From: JBIOJM01 sp044450785
Lineage (GTDB): Bacteria > Planctomycetota > Planctomycetia > Isosphaerales > Isosphaeraceae
Length of the DNA stretch: 13,823 nt
Direction of reading: 5' to 3'
NCBI GenBank assembly: GCA_044450785.1
Contig: JBIOJM010000276.1
Location: forward strand, 1 to 13,823
Part shown: piece after piece, positions 7,026 to 13,823 of the stretch
How positions within the stretch are numbered: the first letter of the stretch is position 1
How the letters are laid out: each line of letters starts with the position of its first letter
Program-made: the position numbers and the translations under genes
The notes under the pieces: generated by a model
The model's input: only the letters and a program-made list of their open reading frames with translations
The model's database searches: none
What the model was told of the DNA's origin: nothing

Positions 7026-9455
7026 ATGCTTGGGATGAAATCGTTCACCAAGGGATGGATGATCGGGATGGTCTTGGCCGGGGGAGTCGGCGCCTCGAGC
7101 AGGGCGTGCGCCGGCGAGCTCGACCTGAGCCGTGCGATCGTGGTCGTGCCGGATGGGCTTTCGGGTCCTGAGAACAAGGCGGTGCGGCTCCTGGTCGAGG
7201 AAGTGCGGAAGCGGTCACGGATCGGCTGGGACGTCATGATCCGATGGCCGGCCGGCGCGGTGCCGATCATTGCGGTCGGCCCGGCTCGCTTGCTCGACTC
7301 GTTCCCCGGCGAGCTCCGGCAACACGTTCCCTCGCTTGCTGCCGGCAAGGAGAAGGAAGGCTTCCGCATTCAGACGGAGGGCGGTGGCGCGGGCGGTGTG
7401 CCGGTCGTGTCGGTGATCGGCAATGATGCCCGAGGCGTCCTCTTCGGCGTCGGCCGCCTGCTGCGCGCGCTGCACATGGCGGCCGGGCGGGTGTCGCTGC
7501 CGGATGAGCTCAACCTGGCTGAGTCCCCCAGGTACCCGCTCCGCGGGCACCAGCTTGGCTATCGCCCCAAGACCAATTCTTACGACGGCTGGGACCTGGA
7601 GCAGTGGGATCGGTATATCCGGGACCTGGCCGTCTTCGGCACCAACGCCATCGAGCTGATCCCGCCCCGTTCCGATGATGCCGCCGACAGCCCCCACTTC
7701 CCCCTGCCACCGCTCGAGATGATGGCCGGGATGTCCAGGATCGGCGCCGACTACGGCCTCGACGTCTGGATCTGGTATCCCGCGATGGATGCCGATTACG
7801 CCGATCCCCGGACGGTCGAGCACGCGATGGCGGAGTGGGCCGAGGTCTTCCAGAAGCTATCCCGGATCGACGCCGTCTTCGTGCCGGGCGGCGACCCCGG
7901 GCACACTCGTCCCCAGGTGTTGATGGCCCTCCTGGAGAAGCAGGCCGCCAACCTGCGCCGCTTTCATCCCGACGCCCAGATGTGGGTCTCGCCGCAAAGC
8001 TTCCCGCGGCAATGGCTCGACGAGTTCCTGACCTTGGTTCGCGCCGAGCCCTCCTGGCTGGGCGGCGTCGTGTATGGCCCGCAGGTCCGCGTGAGCTTGC
8101 CCGAGCTGAGGAAGGCCATACCCGCCAAGTACCCGATCCGTGATTACCCGGACATCACGCACAGCCTGCGGTGCCAGTACCCGGTTCCCGATTGGGACGT
8201 GGCCTACTCCCTGACCGAAGGCCGCGAGGTGATCAATCCCCGCCCCCGCGACGAAGCAACGATCTTCCACGCATTCGCCGCCCAGACGATCGGCTTCATC
8301 ACGTATTCGGAAGGTTGCAACGACGACGTCAACAAGATCGTCTGGAGTGCTCTGGGCTGGGACCCTGAGGCCGATGTGCTCGAGGTCCTCCGGGATTACA
8401 GCCGCTACTTCCTCGGCGTTGCGCCCAACGAAGCCGACGCATTCGCCCACGGTCTCCTGGCCCTCGAGCAAAACTGGCGCGGGCCGCTCGTGGCCAACGG
8501 CTCGGTCGATACGACGCTCCAGCAGTTCCGCGCCCTGGAACGGCGTGCGCGGCCCGACGTCCTCTTGAACTGGCGGTTTCAGCAGGCGCTCTACCGCGCT
8601 TATTACGATGCCTTCGAGCGCTGCCGCTTGATCTCCGAAACCGAACTGGAGGAGCAGGCACTGGCACGGCTGCGGATCGCCCGCGAGCTTGGCTCGCGCC
8701 TGGCGATCGAGCAAGCCGTGGCGATCCTCAACCGGTCGGTGACGCATCCCCCCGCGGCCGACCTGCGCGCGCGGATCTTCACCCTGGCCGAAGCGCTCTT
8801 TCAAAGCATCCACATGCAACTGAGCGTGCCCCGCTACAAGGCGATCTCCGTCGGCCGCGGCGCGACCCTCGACACGGTCGACGCTCCCTTGAACAACCGA
8901 GGCTGGCTCGAGAGCCGGTTCGAGGCAATCCGCAAGCTCACGGGCGAGGAATCTCGCCTGAGCGAAATCGACGCGATCGTCAACTGGACCAATCCGGGCC
9001 CCGGCGGTTTCTACGACGACCTGGGCGACCCGCTCCGTCGGCCCCACGTCGTCATGGGCTCGGCCTATGACAAAGACCCCGCCTTCCTCCACGGCACGCT
9101 GACCGGCTTTGACCAGGAGCCGGAGTGGCGGCGCTCCTGGTGCCGCCATGCCGGCTCGCTCTATGACGAGCCGCTGCGGATGCGCTACTCCGGGCTCGAG
9201 CGGACCGCGGCCTACAAGATCCGCGTGGTCTACACCGGCGATATGTTCCAGGCAAAGCTGCGACTCGTGGCCGGCGAGTCGATCGAGGTGCATCCGTTCT
9301 TGCTCAAGCCGAGAGACATGAAGCCGCTGGAATTCGACATCCCGCGCGACGCGATGCGCGCCGGTGTCTTGAACCTGAGCTGGCACGCCGAGCCAGGCCG
9401 CGGCGGCAACGGCCGCGGCTGCCAGGTGAGCGAAGTGTGGATGATCAAGAAGTAG
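7026..9455 (+). CDS. Secreted glycoside-hydrolase-like protein (GH20/GH67-type N-domain plus TIM barrel)
   Basis: The 809-residue protein starts with a Sec signal peptide: positive MKSFTKG, hydrophobic WMIGMVLAGGVGA, and ACA|GE giving probable cleavage after A29. Residues about 35-165 look like the alpha/beta domain that precedes the barrel in GH20, GH67 and GH84 families (conserved features include VIGNDARGVLFGVGRLLRAL at 130-149, then LNLAESPRYPLRGHQLGY). A TIM-barrel-like region follows, with VFVPGGDPGH (284-293) and YSEGCNDDVNKIVWSALGWD near 427-446, both rich in acidic residues suited to a carbohydrate active site. The last about 150 residues look like a beta-sandwich. GAGGG-like purines (GAGGG, 7013-7017) lie 8 bases before the ATG. 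The role is probably periplasmic or extracellular polysaccharide breakdown; I cannot name the family or the substrate, and the catalytic residues are not assigned. It is monocistronic. Confidence 0.75.
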   Translation: MLGMKSFTKGWMIGMVLAGGVGASSRACAGELDLSRAIVVVPDGLSGPENKAVRLLVEEVRKRSRIGWDVMIRWPAGAVPIIAVGPARLLDSFPGELRQHVPSLAAGKEKEGFRIQTEGGGAGGVPVVSVIGNDARGVLFGVGRLLRALHMAAGRVSLPDELNLAESPRYPLRGHQLGYRPKTNSYDGWDLEQWDRYIRDLAVFGTNAIELIPPRSDDAADSPHFPLPPLEMMAGMSRIGADYGLDVWIWYPAMDADYADPRTVEHAMAEWAEVFQKLSRIDAVFVPGGDPGHTRPQVLMALLEKQAANLRRFHPDAQMWVSPQSFPRQWLDEFLTLVRAEPSWLGGVVYGPQVRVSLPELRKAIPAKYPIRDYPDITHSLRCQYPVPDWDVAYSLTEGREVINPRPRDEATIFHAFAAQTIGFITYSEGCNDDVNKIVWSALGWDPEADVLEVLRDYSRYFLGVAPNEADAFAHGLLALEQNWRGPLVANGSVDTTLQQFRALERRARPDVLLNWRFQQALYRAYYDAFERCRLISETELEEQALARLRIARELGSRLAIEQAVAILNRSVTHPPAADLRARIFTLAEALFQSIHMQLSVPRYKAISVGRGATLDTVDAPLNNRGWLESRFEAIRKLTGEESRLSEIDAIVNWTNPGPGGFYDDLGDPLRRPHVVMGSAYDKDPAFLHGTLTGFDQEPEWRRSWCRHAGSLYDEPLRMRYSGLERTAAYKIRVVYTGDMFQAKLRLVAGESIEVHPFLLKPRDMKPLEFDIPRDAMRAGVLNLSWHAEPGRGGNGRGCQVSEVWMIKK

Positions 9456-9517
9456 AGAGGGGATGACTTTCCTGAGACTTCGATCACTTCTCTCCTCGGT
9501 CGGTCTAATAACAAATA

Positions 9518-9546
9518 TTGCTATTTTTCGTGATCGGTCGTACGAT
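9518..9546 (+). promoter_or_regulatory. Probable autoregulated promoter of parDE
   Basis: TTGCTA (9518-9523), a 17-base spacer and TACGAT (9541-9546) form a sigma70-like promoter about 40 bases before the parD ATG. The perfect palindrome TCGTACGA (9538-9545) overlaps the -10 element and is a candidate half of an operator for the ribbon-helix-helix antitoxin. ParD-type antitoxins normally repress their own operon; the operator assignment is inference. Confidence 0.45.
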
Positions 9547-9589
9547 GCTCGTGCAGCCCTTTGCTCACTTCAGAAGGAACCAACCGCGC

Positions 9590-9874
9590 ATGAATGTATC
9601 ACTGACGCCGGAGCTCGAGCAGTACGTTAGCGGCAAGGTCCAAAGCGGCCTCTACCACTCCGCAAGCGAGGTGATCCGCGAAGGGTTGCGACTCCTCAAG
9701 CAGAAGGACGAGGTCCATCGTGGGAGGCTGGAGGAGCTACGGCGTGAGATTCAAGTTGGCATCGACCAGGCCAACCGAGGGGAGGTTTCCGCGTTCAATA
9801 AAGAGACGCTCAAGGAGATCAAGGCCCAGGGACGCAAGCGGTTGGCGGCTGACCTCAAGTCGAAGAGCCGGTGA
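9590..9874 (+). CDS. parD: ParD-type antitoxin (ribbon-helix-helix)
   Basis: The 94-residue protein has the classic ParD N-terminus: beta strand MNVSLTPELEQYVSGKVQSG, then LYHSASEVIREGLRLLKQ as the helix-turn-helix of the ribbon-helix-helix DNA-binding dimer (residues about 1-45). The charged C-terminal part (about 46-94) is the toxin-wrapping arm. I chose ATG 9590 because the family N-terminus begins exactly there and AAGGA lies 11 bases upstream; the frame is open back to 9518 but that extension covers the promoter. Its stop overlaps the GTG start of parE by 4 bp (GTGA), the normal order and coupling of parDE. It neutralises ParE and represses the operon. Confidence 0.9.
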   Translation: MNVSLTPELEQYVSGKVQSGLYHSASEVIREGLRLLKQKDEVHRGRLEELRREIQVGIDQANRGEVSAFNKETLKEIKAQGRKRLAADLKSKSR

Positions 9875-10170
9875 ACGAGCCAAAGCTGACCGACCAGGCC
9901 AAAGTTGACCTCCGTGAAATCTGGTATTCGATCGCCTCTGATCGGGACCAACGGACCGCCGATCGTGTGGTGACCCAGATCTTCGATAAATGCCACAACC
10001 ATGCCCAGTTTCCCGAGAGTGGACGGCTCAGAGAGGAGCTCTCTCGGGGCCTTCGAAGCTTCCCCGTTCGCCCGTATGTGGTGTTTTACAGTCCATTTGA
10101 GGACACGATTCTGGTGCTTCGAATCCTCCATGGTCGCCGCGACCTGACGCGAGTTCAGTTTGAGGAATGA
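9871..10170 (+). CDS. parE: ParE-type toxin (RelE/ParE superfamily)
   Basis: The 99-residue protein starts at GTG 9871 inside the parD stop. It matches the ParE pattern throughout: LTDQAKVDLREIWYSIA at 6-22, helix pair with ADRVVTQIFDKC, then FPESGRLREEL, GLRSFPVRPYVVFY, and the final strand ILVLRILHGRRDL. Known ParE proteins poison DNA gyrase, and the ParD partner blocks them. Length and conserved R/H residues of the C-terminal strand are intact, so the toxin looks functional. Not all family members have been shown to target gyrase, so the target is from family knowledge. Confidence 0.9.
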   Translation: MNEPKLTDQAKVDLREIWYSIASDRDQRTADRVVTQIFDKCHNHAQFPESGRLREELSRGLRSFPVRPYVVFYSPFEDTILVLRILHGRRDLTRVQFEE

Positions 10171-10270
10171 ACCAACAGCCTTCGGAAGTGAACGACCGAG
10201 GCGACTTACCGTCAGATCCGAATATCAGTCAAAAACAGCCGACCTACGTTCTGAGTCACGAGGTAGCGCC

Positions 10271-11815
10271 ATGAAACAACCCATACGGAAAACTTTGATC
10301 TGTCTCATCGCCGTCTCGGCGGCAATCATCGTTTGCTCACGAGCGGCGATCGCGGATCAACCCTCGCGAGCGCCATCGACGCCAACGCCGACGCCCCCCC
10401 CCGATTTGGCCAGGCGCATCGGAGACATCACCGAAGCCGTCTTGGACCATCACATCGACCCTCCGGCGCGGCAGCAAATGATCCTTGGCGGGATCAAAGC
10501 GGTGTACAAGTCCGCGGGATTGCCGGTCCCGCTCGGGCTGAGCCGCCGCGTCTCGGCGCTGTCGACTCCCGATCAGCTCGCGACACTCCTCGTCGACATC
10601 TGGCCGAAGTCAACTGCCAAGTCCGTCGCGGCGACAAAGCTCGAGGAAGTTCTTTTCGACGGTTTGCTCGCCAGCGTTCCCGGAGGCGCTCGATTGATCT
10701 CGGCCAAGGACCGCACGGTGGAAGAGCAGTTCGCAGGCAACCGCTACGTGGGCATCCACATCGCCTTGATGACCGACCCCCAAGAGAAGCGGCCGTCGAT
10801 GGCGGAGGTCTTCGTGGGAGGGCCTGCCGATCGAGCGGGAGCCAGGCCGGGCGATCTGATCGAACAGATCAACGGCGTTGACACCAAGGGCATGGATCTG
10901 CGCGACGCGGTCGACCGATTGCGCGGCGACGAGGGGACCGACGTGACCATCAAGGTCCGACAACCGAAAGAGTCAAAGTCTCGGACGATGAAGATCACCC
11001 GCGGCCAGCTCCCACACGGGACAATCTCGGGTGTCCGCAAGCGGTCGGCCGGCGGCTGGGACATCCGGCTCAATGGTCCTGATCCCATCGGCTATCTGCG
11101 CATCACTCAGGTCAGGGCCAGCACTCCGCACGAGCTTCGCAAGCTCGTAAGGCAGATCGAAGGTCAAGGCGATTGGGGCCTCATTCTCGATCTCCGCGGT
11201 TTGGGCGGCACCTCGCTCCACGAAGCCGTGCTGCTGGCCGATAGCCTGCTCGCCGGCGGAGTGATCGGGCGCGTGCAAACCGCCCAGCGCGAGGTGACGT
11301 ACCGGGCCGACTCCGATGCGCTGTTTGGAACTTCGCCGATTGCCGTGCTTGTCGATCAAAACACCTCGGGAACGGCGGAGTGGCTTGCGGCTGCGCTTCA
11401 GGACAATCACCGGGCGGTCATCGTCGGTACGCCGACGTTCAGCGCGACGTACACGACCATCGCCGGTGTTGAGCAGCGGACGGACTTGAGATCAATGGTG
11501 ACCATCGGCGACGGCTCGTGGTCGATCGAGCTGACGACGGGGCAGCTCCAGCGCGGCGATGGCCGCCCGATCAGCGGCGAGGCGAGGGTCCCCCAGGCGG
11601 GCGTTCGGGGCTCCTTCCTCGGAACTCCGGATCCGGCCAAGATCAAGACCGGAGTGAAGCCCGATCACATCGTCGGTGGCACCGGGACCGGCACCCTCAG
11701 GTTCGCGCCGCCCATGCGCGAACAGAGGCCGGACCAGGAACCCAGCACCGCCAACGACAAGGTCCTCCAGGAAGCCGTCCGATTGCTGCGAGAGTCGCTC
11801 CAGAAGTTCATCTGA
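10271..11815 (+). CDS. Secreted S41-family (CtpA-like) PDZ protein, catalytic dyad lost
   Basis: The 514-residue product has a signal peptide (MKQPIRK, then LICLIAVSAAIIV, with AIA|DQ near residue 28), a Pro/Thr-rich linker (35-45), an N-terminal helical region, a PDZ domain (about 150-245; YVGIHI and GGPADRAGARPGDLIEQING) and an S41 core (about 265-440; DLRGLGG at 307-313, ALQDN at 375-379). In the reference D1 protease the nucleophile Ser lies three residues before the conserved Glu and the base Lys 25 residues later. Here those positions are G367 (NTSGTAE at 364-370) and A392 (TFSAT), so Ser and Lys are both absent and proteolysis is unlikely unless S366 or T368 substitutes. It may be a peptide-binding scaffold. 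I chose ATG 10271 for the signal peptide and the GAGG 7 bases upstream. The cytochrome gene follows after 28 bp. Confidence 0.8.
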   Translation: MKQPIRKTLICLIAVSAAIIVCSRAAIADQPSRAPSTPTPTPPPDLARRIGDITEAVLDHHIDPPARQQMILGGIKAVYKSAGLPVPLGLSRRVSALSTPDQLATLLVDIWPKSTAKSVAATKLEEVLFDGLLASVPGGARLISAKDRTVEEQFAGNRYVGIHIALMTDPQEKRPSMAEVFVGGPADRAGARPGDLIEQINGVDTKGMDLRDAVDRLRGDEGTDVTIKVRQPKESKSRTMKITRGQLPHGTISGVRKRSAGGWDIRLNGPDPIGYLRITQVRASTPHELRKLVRQIEGQGDWGLILDLRGLGGTSLHEAVLLADSLLAGGVIGRVQTAQREVTYRADSDALFGTSPIAVLVDQNTSGTAEWLAAALQDNHRAVIVGTPTFSATYTTIAGVEQRTDLRSMVTIGDGSWSIELTTGQLQRGDGRPISGEARVPQAGVRGSFLGTPDPAKIKTGVKPDHIVGGTGTGTLRFAPPMREQRPDQEPSTANDKVLQEAVRLLRESLQKFI

Positions 11816-11843
11816 GCCAACGTCCTCGATGAGGCGGGTTAGA

Positions 11844-13643
11844 ATGAAGAAGCGGCTGACCATCCAGTTCCTGCTACCGTCATCGCTCGCGGCGTTGCTG
11901 ATGCTGCTCTCGCCTCGAGGAGGCATCAGTGGGGACGCGTCTGGCTCCGCCGGCCCGCGCGCGCGGCGGCCGCGCCAGCCGGTCGCACTCACCTGCGCCG
12001 ACGGCGGCAAGACGGTACTCGTGGCCAACCGGCGCAGTGGTAGCCTTTCGGTCATCGACGCCGCTTCGCGGCGGGTCGTTGCCGAGCACGACGTCGGCCG
12101 CGGTCTGGCCGATCTCGCCGTCCTGCCCGACGGCCGCCACCTGCTCGCCGTCGATCAGGCGGCGAATGAACTTTTGTTGATCGACTATCGAGACCGGTCA
12201 ATCCAGGTCGTCGACCGGGTCAAGCTCAGCCCTGACCCCGTTCGCCTCGTCGTCTCGTCCGACGGCTGTTCCTGCATCGTGGCTTCGCTCTGGTCGCGCC
12301 GGCTCACGTTTGCCGGTCTGGCAAGCGGAACGCCGGCCGGCGGCCATCCCGCCCTCTCGATTGCGGGGACTGTCGATCTGCCGTTTTGTCCGCACGAGCT
12401 GGCCACCTTCGGCGACGGTGCCAAGCTGCTTGTCGCCGAAGCGTTCGGCGGCCGGCTGGCGGTGATCGATACCAGGCGCCGGGCCATCGAATCGGTTCGA
12501 TCCCTGCCGGCGCACAACATCCGCGGGCTGGCGCTGGCACCCGACGGTAATACGCTCGTGATCGCTCACCAGGTGCTCAACCGGCTGGCCCAGACCAGTC
12601 TCGACGACGTCCACTGGGGGATGCTCGTTCGCAACCAGCTTCGGGTCTTGCAAACTGACATTTTGTTGAGGCCCGACGCCGCGCTGCTGGACGGCAGCCG
12701 GTTGTTCGACCTGGGCGACGTCGGCTATGCCGCGGGCGACCCGGCTGCGCTGGCCTTCGACATCCACGGCAACCTGATCGTCGCGCTGGCGGGGGTCGAC
12801 GAGGTCGCGATCGCGGCAAGCCCGGAGCAAGGCCCGCGCCGGATCGCCGTGGGCCGCCGGCCAACCGCCGTGGCGCCGAGCCCCGATGGGTCGTTCGTGT
12901 ATGTCGCCGGCACGCTGGACGACACGGTGTCCTTGGTCGAGATCGTGTCGGGCCAGCGCCCCGCGACGATCTCGCTGGGCCCACGGCCTGAGCCGACCGC
13001 CACCGACCGGGGCGAACGCTTGTTCTATAGCGCCAAGCTGTCTCACGACGGTTGGATGAGCTGCCACACCTGTCACACCGGCGGCCACACCAACAACCTG
13101 TTGAGCGACACGCTGGGCGACGGATCTTACGGCGCGCCCAAGCGAGTCCCCTCGCTCCTGGGCGTCTCCGCGACCGGCCCCTGGACCTGGACCGGATCAA
13201 TCGCCCGGCTGGAGGATCAGGTCCGCAAGTCGATCGCGACGACCATGCACGGTCCGAAGCCGGCCGATTCGCAGGTCGCCGACTTGACTGCTTTTCTCGG
13301 TTCGCTCGCGCCACCTCCACCGTCGGTGACGGGCGGCAGCCCGGTCGACTCGCCCACCTTGGTTCGCGGTCGCGAGGTCTTCCAGGCGCGGAAGTGCGCA
13401 AGTTGCCATGTCCCCCCCGAGTACACTTCACCCGAGCGTTACGACGTCGGGCTCACCGACGAGGTGGGCAATCATGAGTTCAACCCGCCCTCGCTGCGGG
13501 GCGTAAGCCTGCGCGATGCCCTGCTCCACGACGGCCGCTCGCGCTCGCTTGACGAGGTGTTCCAGAAGGAACGGCATCCCCGGGGCCTCGTGCTGACGCC
13601 CCAAGAAATCGCCGATCTCGTCGCGTTTCTCAAGACGATGTGA
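11844..13643 (+). CDS. Secreted beta-propeller (YncE-like) protein with di-haem cytochrome c domain
   Basis: The 599-residue protein has a signal peptide (MKKRLTIQFLLPSSLAALLM). Residues about 45-385 contain repeated propeller blades of the form DG-x-LLVA-x(n)-VIDA/T-x-RR (for example VLVANRRSGSLSVIDAASRR, LLVAEAFGGRLAVIDTRRR). The C-terminal part carries two haem c sites: CHTCH at 407-411 after RGERLFYSAKLSHDGWMSC, and CASCH at 518-522 after RGREVFQARK; both contexts are as in MauG/cytochrome c peroxidase-like di-haem proteins. It should act outside the cytoplasmic membrane in electron transfer or peroxide reduction; substrate unknown. I chose ATG 11844 because it opens the signal peptide and has GAGG 9 bases upstream; ATG 11829 is an alternative and the frame extends back into the S41 gene. 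It is probably co-transcribed with that gene. Confidence 0.85.
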   Translation: MKKRLTIQFLLPSSLAALLMLLSPRGGISGDASGSAGPRARRPRQPVALTCADGGKTVLVANRRSGSLSVIDAASRRVVAEHDVGRGLADLAVLPDGRHLLAVDQAANELLLIDYRDRSIQVVDRVKLSPDPVRLVVSSDGCSCIVASLWSRRLTFAGLASGTPAGGHPALSIAGTVDLPFCPHELATFGDGAKLLVAEAFGGRLAVIDTRRRAIESVRSLPAHNIRGLALAPDGNTLVIAHQVLNRLAQTSLDDVHWGMLVRNQLRVLQTDILLRPDAALLDGSRLFDLGDVGYAAGDPAALAFDIHGNLIVALAGVDEVAIAASPEQGPRRIAVGRRPTAVAPSPDGSFVYVAGTLDDTVSLVEIVSGQRPATISLGPRPEPTATDRGERLFYSAKLSHDGWMSCHTCHTGGHTNNLLSDTLGDGSYGAPKRVPSLLGVSATGPWTWTGSIARLEDQVRKSIATTMHGPKPADSQVADLTAFLGSLAPPPPSVTGGSPVDSPTLVRGREVFQARKCASCHVPPEYTSPERYDVGLTDEVGNHEFNPPSLRGVSLRDALLHDGRSRSLDEVFQKERHPRGLVLTPQEIADLVAFLKTM

Positions 13644-13652
13644 TATGAGCTG

Positions 13653-13669
13653 GCTGCTCTCCGAGCAGC
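13653..13669 (+). terminator. Hairpin after the cytochrome gene, possible terminator
   Basis: GCTGCTC (13653-13659), loop TCC and GAGCAGC (13663-13669) form a perfect 7-bp stem 9 bases after the TGA. The following gtcttctcctctc is pyrimidine-rich but is not a clean T tract, so Rho-independent action is possible, not certain. Confidence 0.5.
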
Positions 13670-13751
13670 GTCTTCTCCTCTCGAAGGGGTGCAATCGCGC
13701 CGGTGCCGCGTGATCGAGCCAGATTCCAGCGATTTTCGACCCCAAGGTGGC

Positions 13752-13780
13752 TTGAGTTGGCCATGCCGGTCGTCTAAATG
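13752..13780 (+). promoter_or_regulatory. Weak promoter-like pair near the right edge
   Basis: TTGAGT (13752-13757), 17 bases, then TAAATG (13775-13780). The -35 equals that of the promoter at 6922, but the -10 matches the consensus at only 3 of 6 positions. It could serve a gene beyond the window. Otherwise the last 150 bases hold nothing I can support. Confidence 0.2.
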
Positions 13781-13823
13781 ACTTGAAAAGCGAGGCGCCT
13801 TTCCTGTGAGCTGACAGGGTCTA

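Noticed and set aside
6826..7026. Longer Uma2 frame starting at 7026 on the minus strand
   Set aside because: The added 67 residues show no family similarity and run over the promoter region; the family N-terminus begins at 6825.
7857..9386. Long minus-strand reading frame (509 codons) across the glycoside-hydrolase-like gene
   Set aside because: It is antisense to a gene with signal peptide and recognisable domains; high GC produces such open frames. Its translation has no recognisable domain.
9518..9589. Upstream extension of parD from ATG 9518
   Set aside because: The added residues cover the promoter and operator candidate and do not belong to the ParD fold.
12198..13088. Minus-strand frame of 296 codons in the cytochrome gene
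   Set aside because: Antisense shadow of a gene with two haem motifs and propeller repeats.

Overview
The window looks like chromosomal DNA of a high-GC, GC-skewed-codon bacterium, most likely a planctomycete (Isosphaeraceae/Gemmataceae-like). This is an inference from the gene repertoire: a Uma2/DUF820 remnant, secreted beta-propeller plus cytochrome c proteins, S41/PDZ proteins, a large secreted glycoside-hydrolase-like protein and a ParDE module. No rRNA or tRNA gene is present to confirm the lineage.

Left half (1-6414, all minus strand) is a candidate NAD/nucleotide-centred conflict (immune) locus. Reading in the direction of transcription: a TIR domain fused to a clade-X-type phosphofructokinase domain (4150-6414); a 398-bp gap; then a tight three-gene run made of a protein with two degenerate Nudix domains (2699-3751), a single-domain Nudix hydrolase with an intact catalytic box (2259-2702, 4-bp ATGA overlap), and 16 bp later a TIR - NB-ARC (STAND NTPase) - TPR protein (2242 to beyond position 1; its 3' end is outside the window). 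The TPR part is built from near-identical 144-bp repeats. Two TIR domains, three Nudix folds, one PFK fold and one STAND switch in one cluster suggest sensing of an invader, NAD(+) or nucleotide conversion, and hydrolysis or sensing of the nucleotide product. I know of no experimentally described system with this composition, but I could not search.

Middle (6415-7025): a likely promoter for the TIR-PFK gene, a 57-codon truncated Uma2-family remnant, and a likely promoter for the rightward genes. The right edge of the TIR-PFK locus lies next to the broken Uma2 gene, and the TIR-PFK gene is locally far AT-richer than its neighbours, so acquisition by transfer is plausible.

Right half (7026-13823, all plus strand) holds ordinary accessory/metabolic genes: a secreted glycoside-hydrolase-like protein (7026-9455); a parD-parE toxin-antitoxin pair (9590-10170, overlapping by 4 bp); then a probable two-gene unit of an S41-family/PDZ protein whose catalytic Ser and Lys positions are both substituted (10271-11815) and a secreted beta-propeller protein with two CxxCH haem sites (11844-13643), followed by a hairpin that may be a terminator. 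Three of the four predicted promoters share the -10 hexamer TACGAT.
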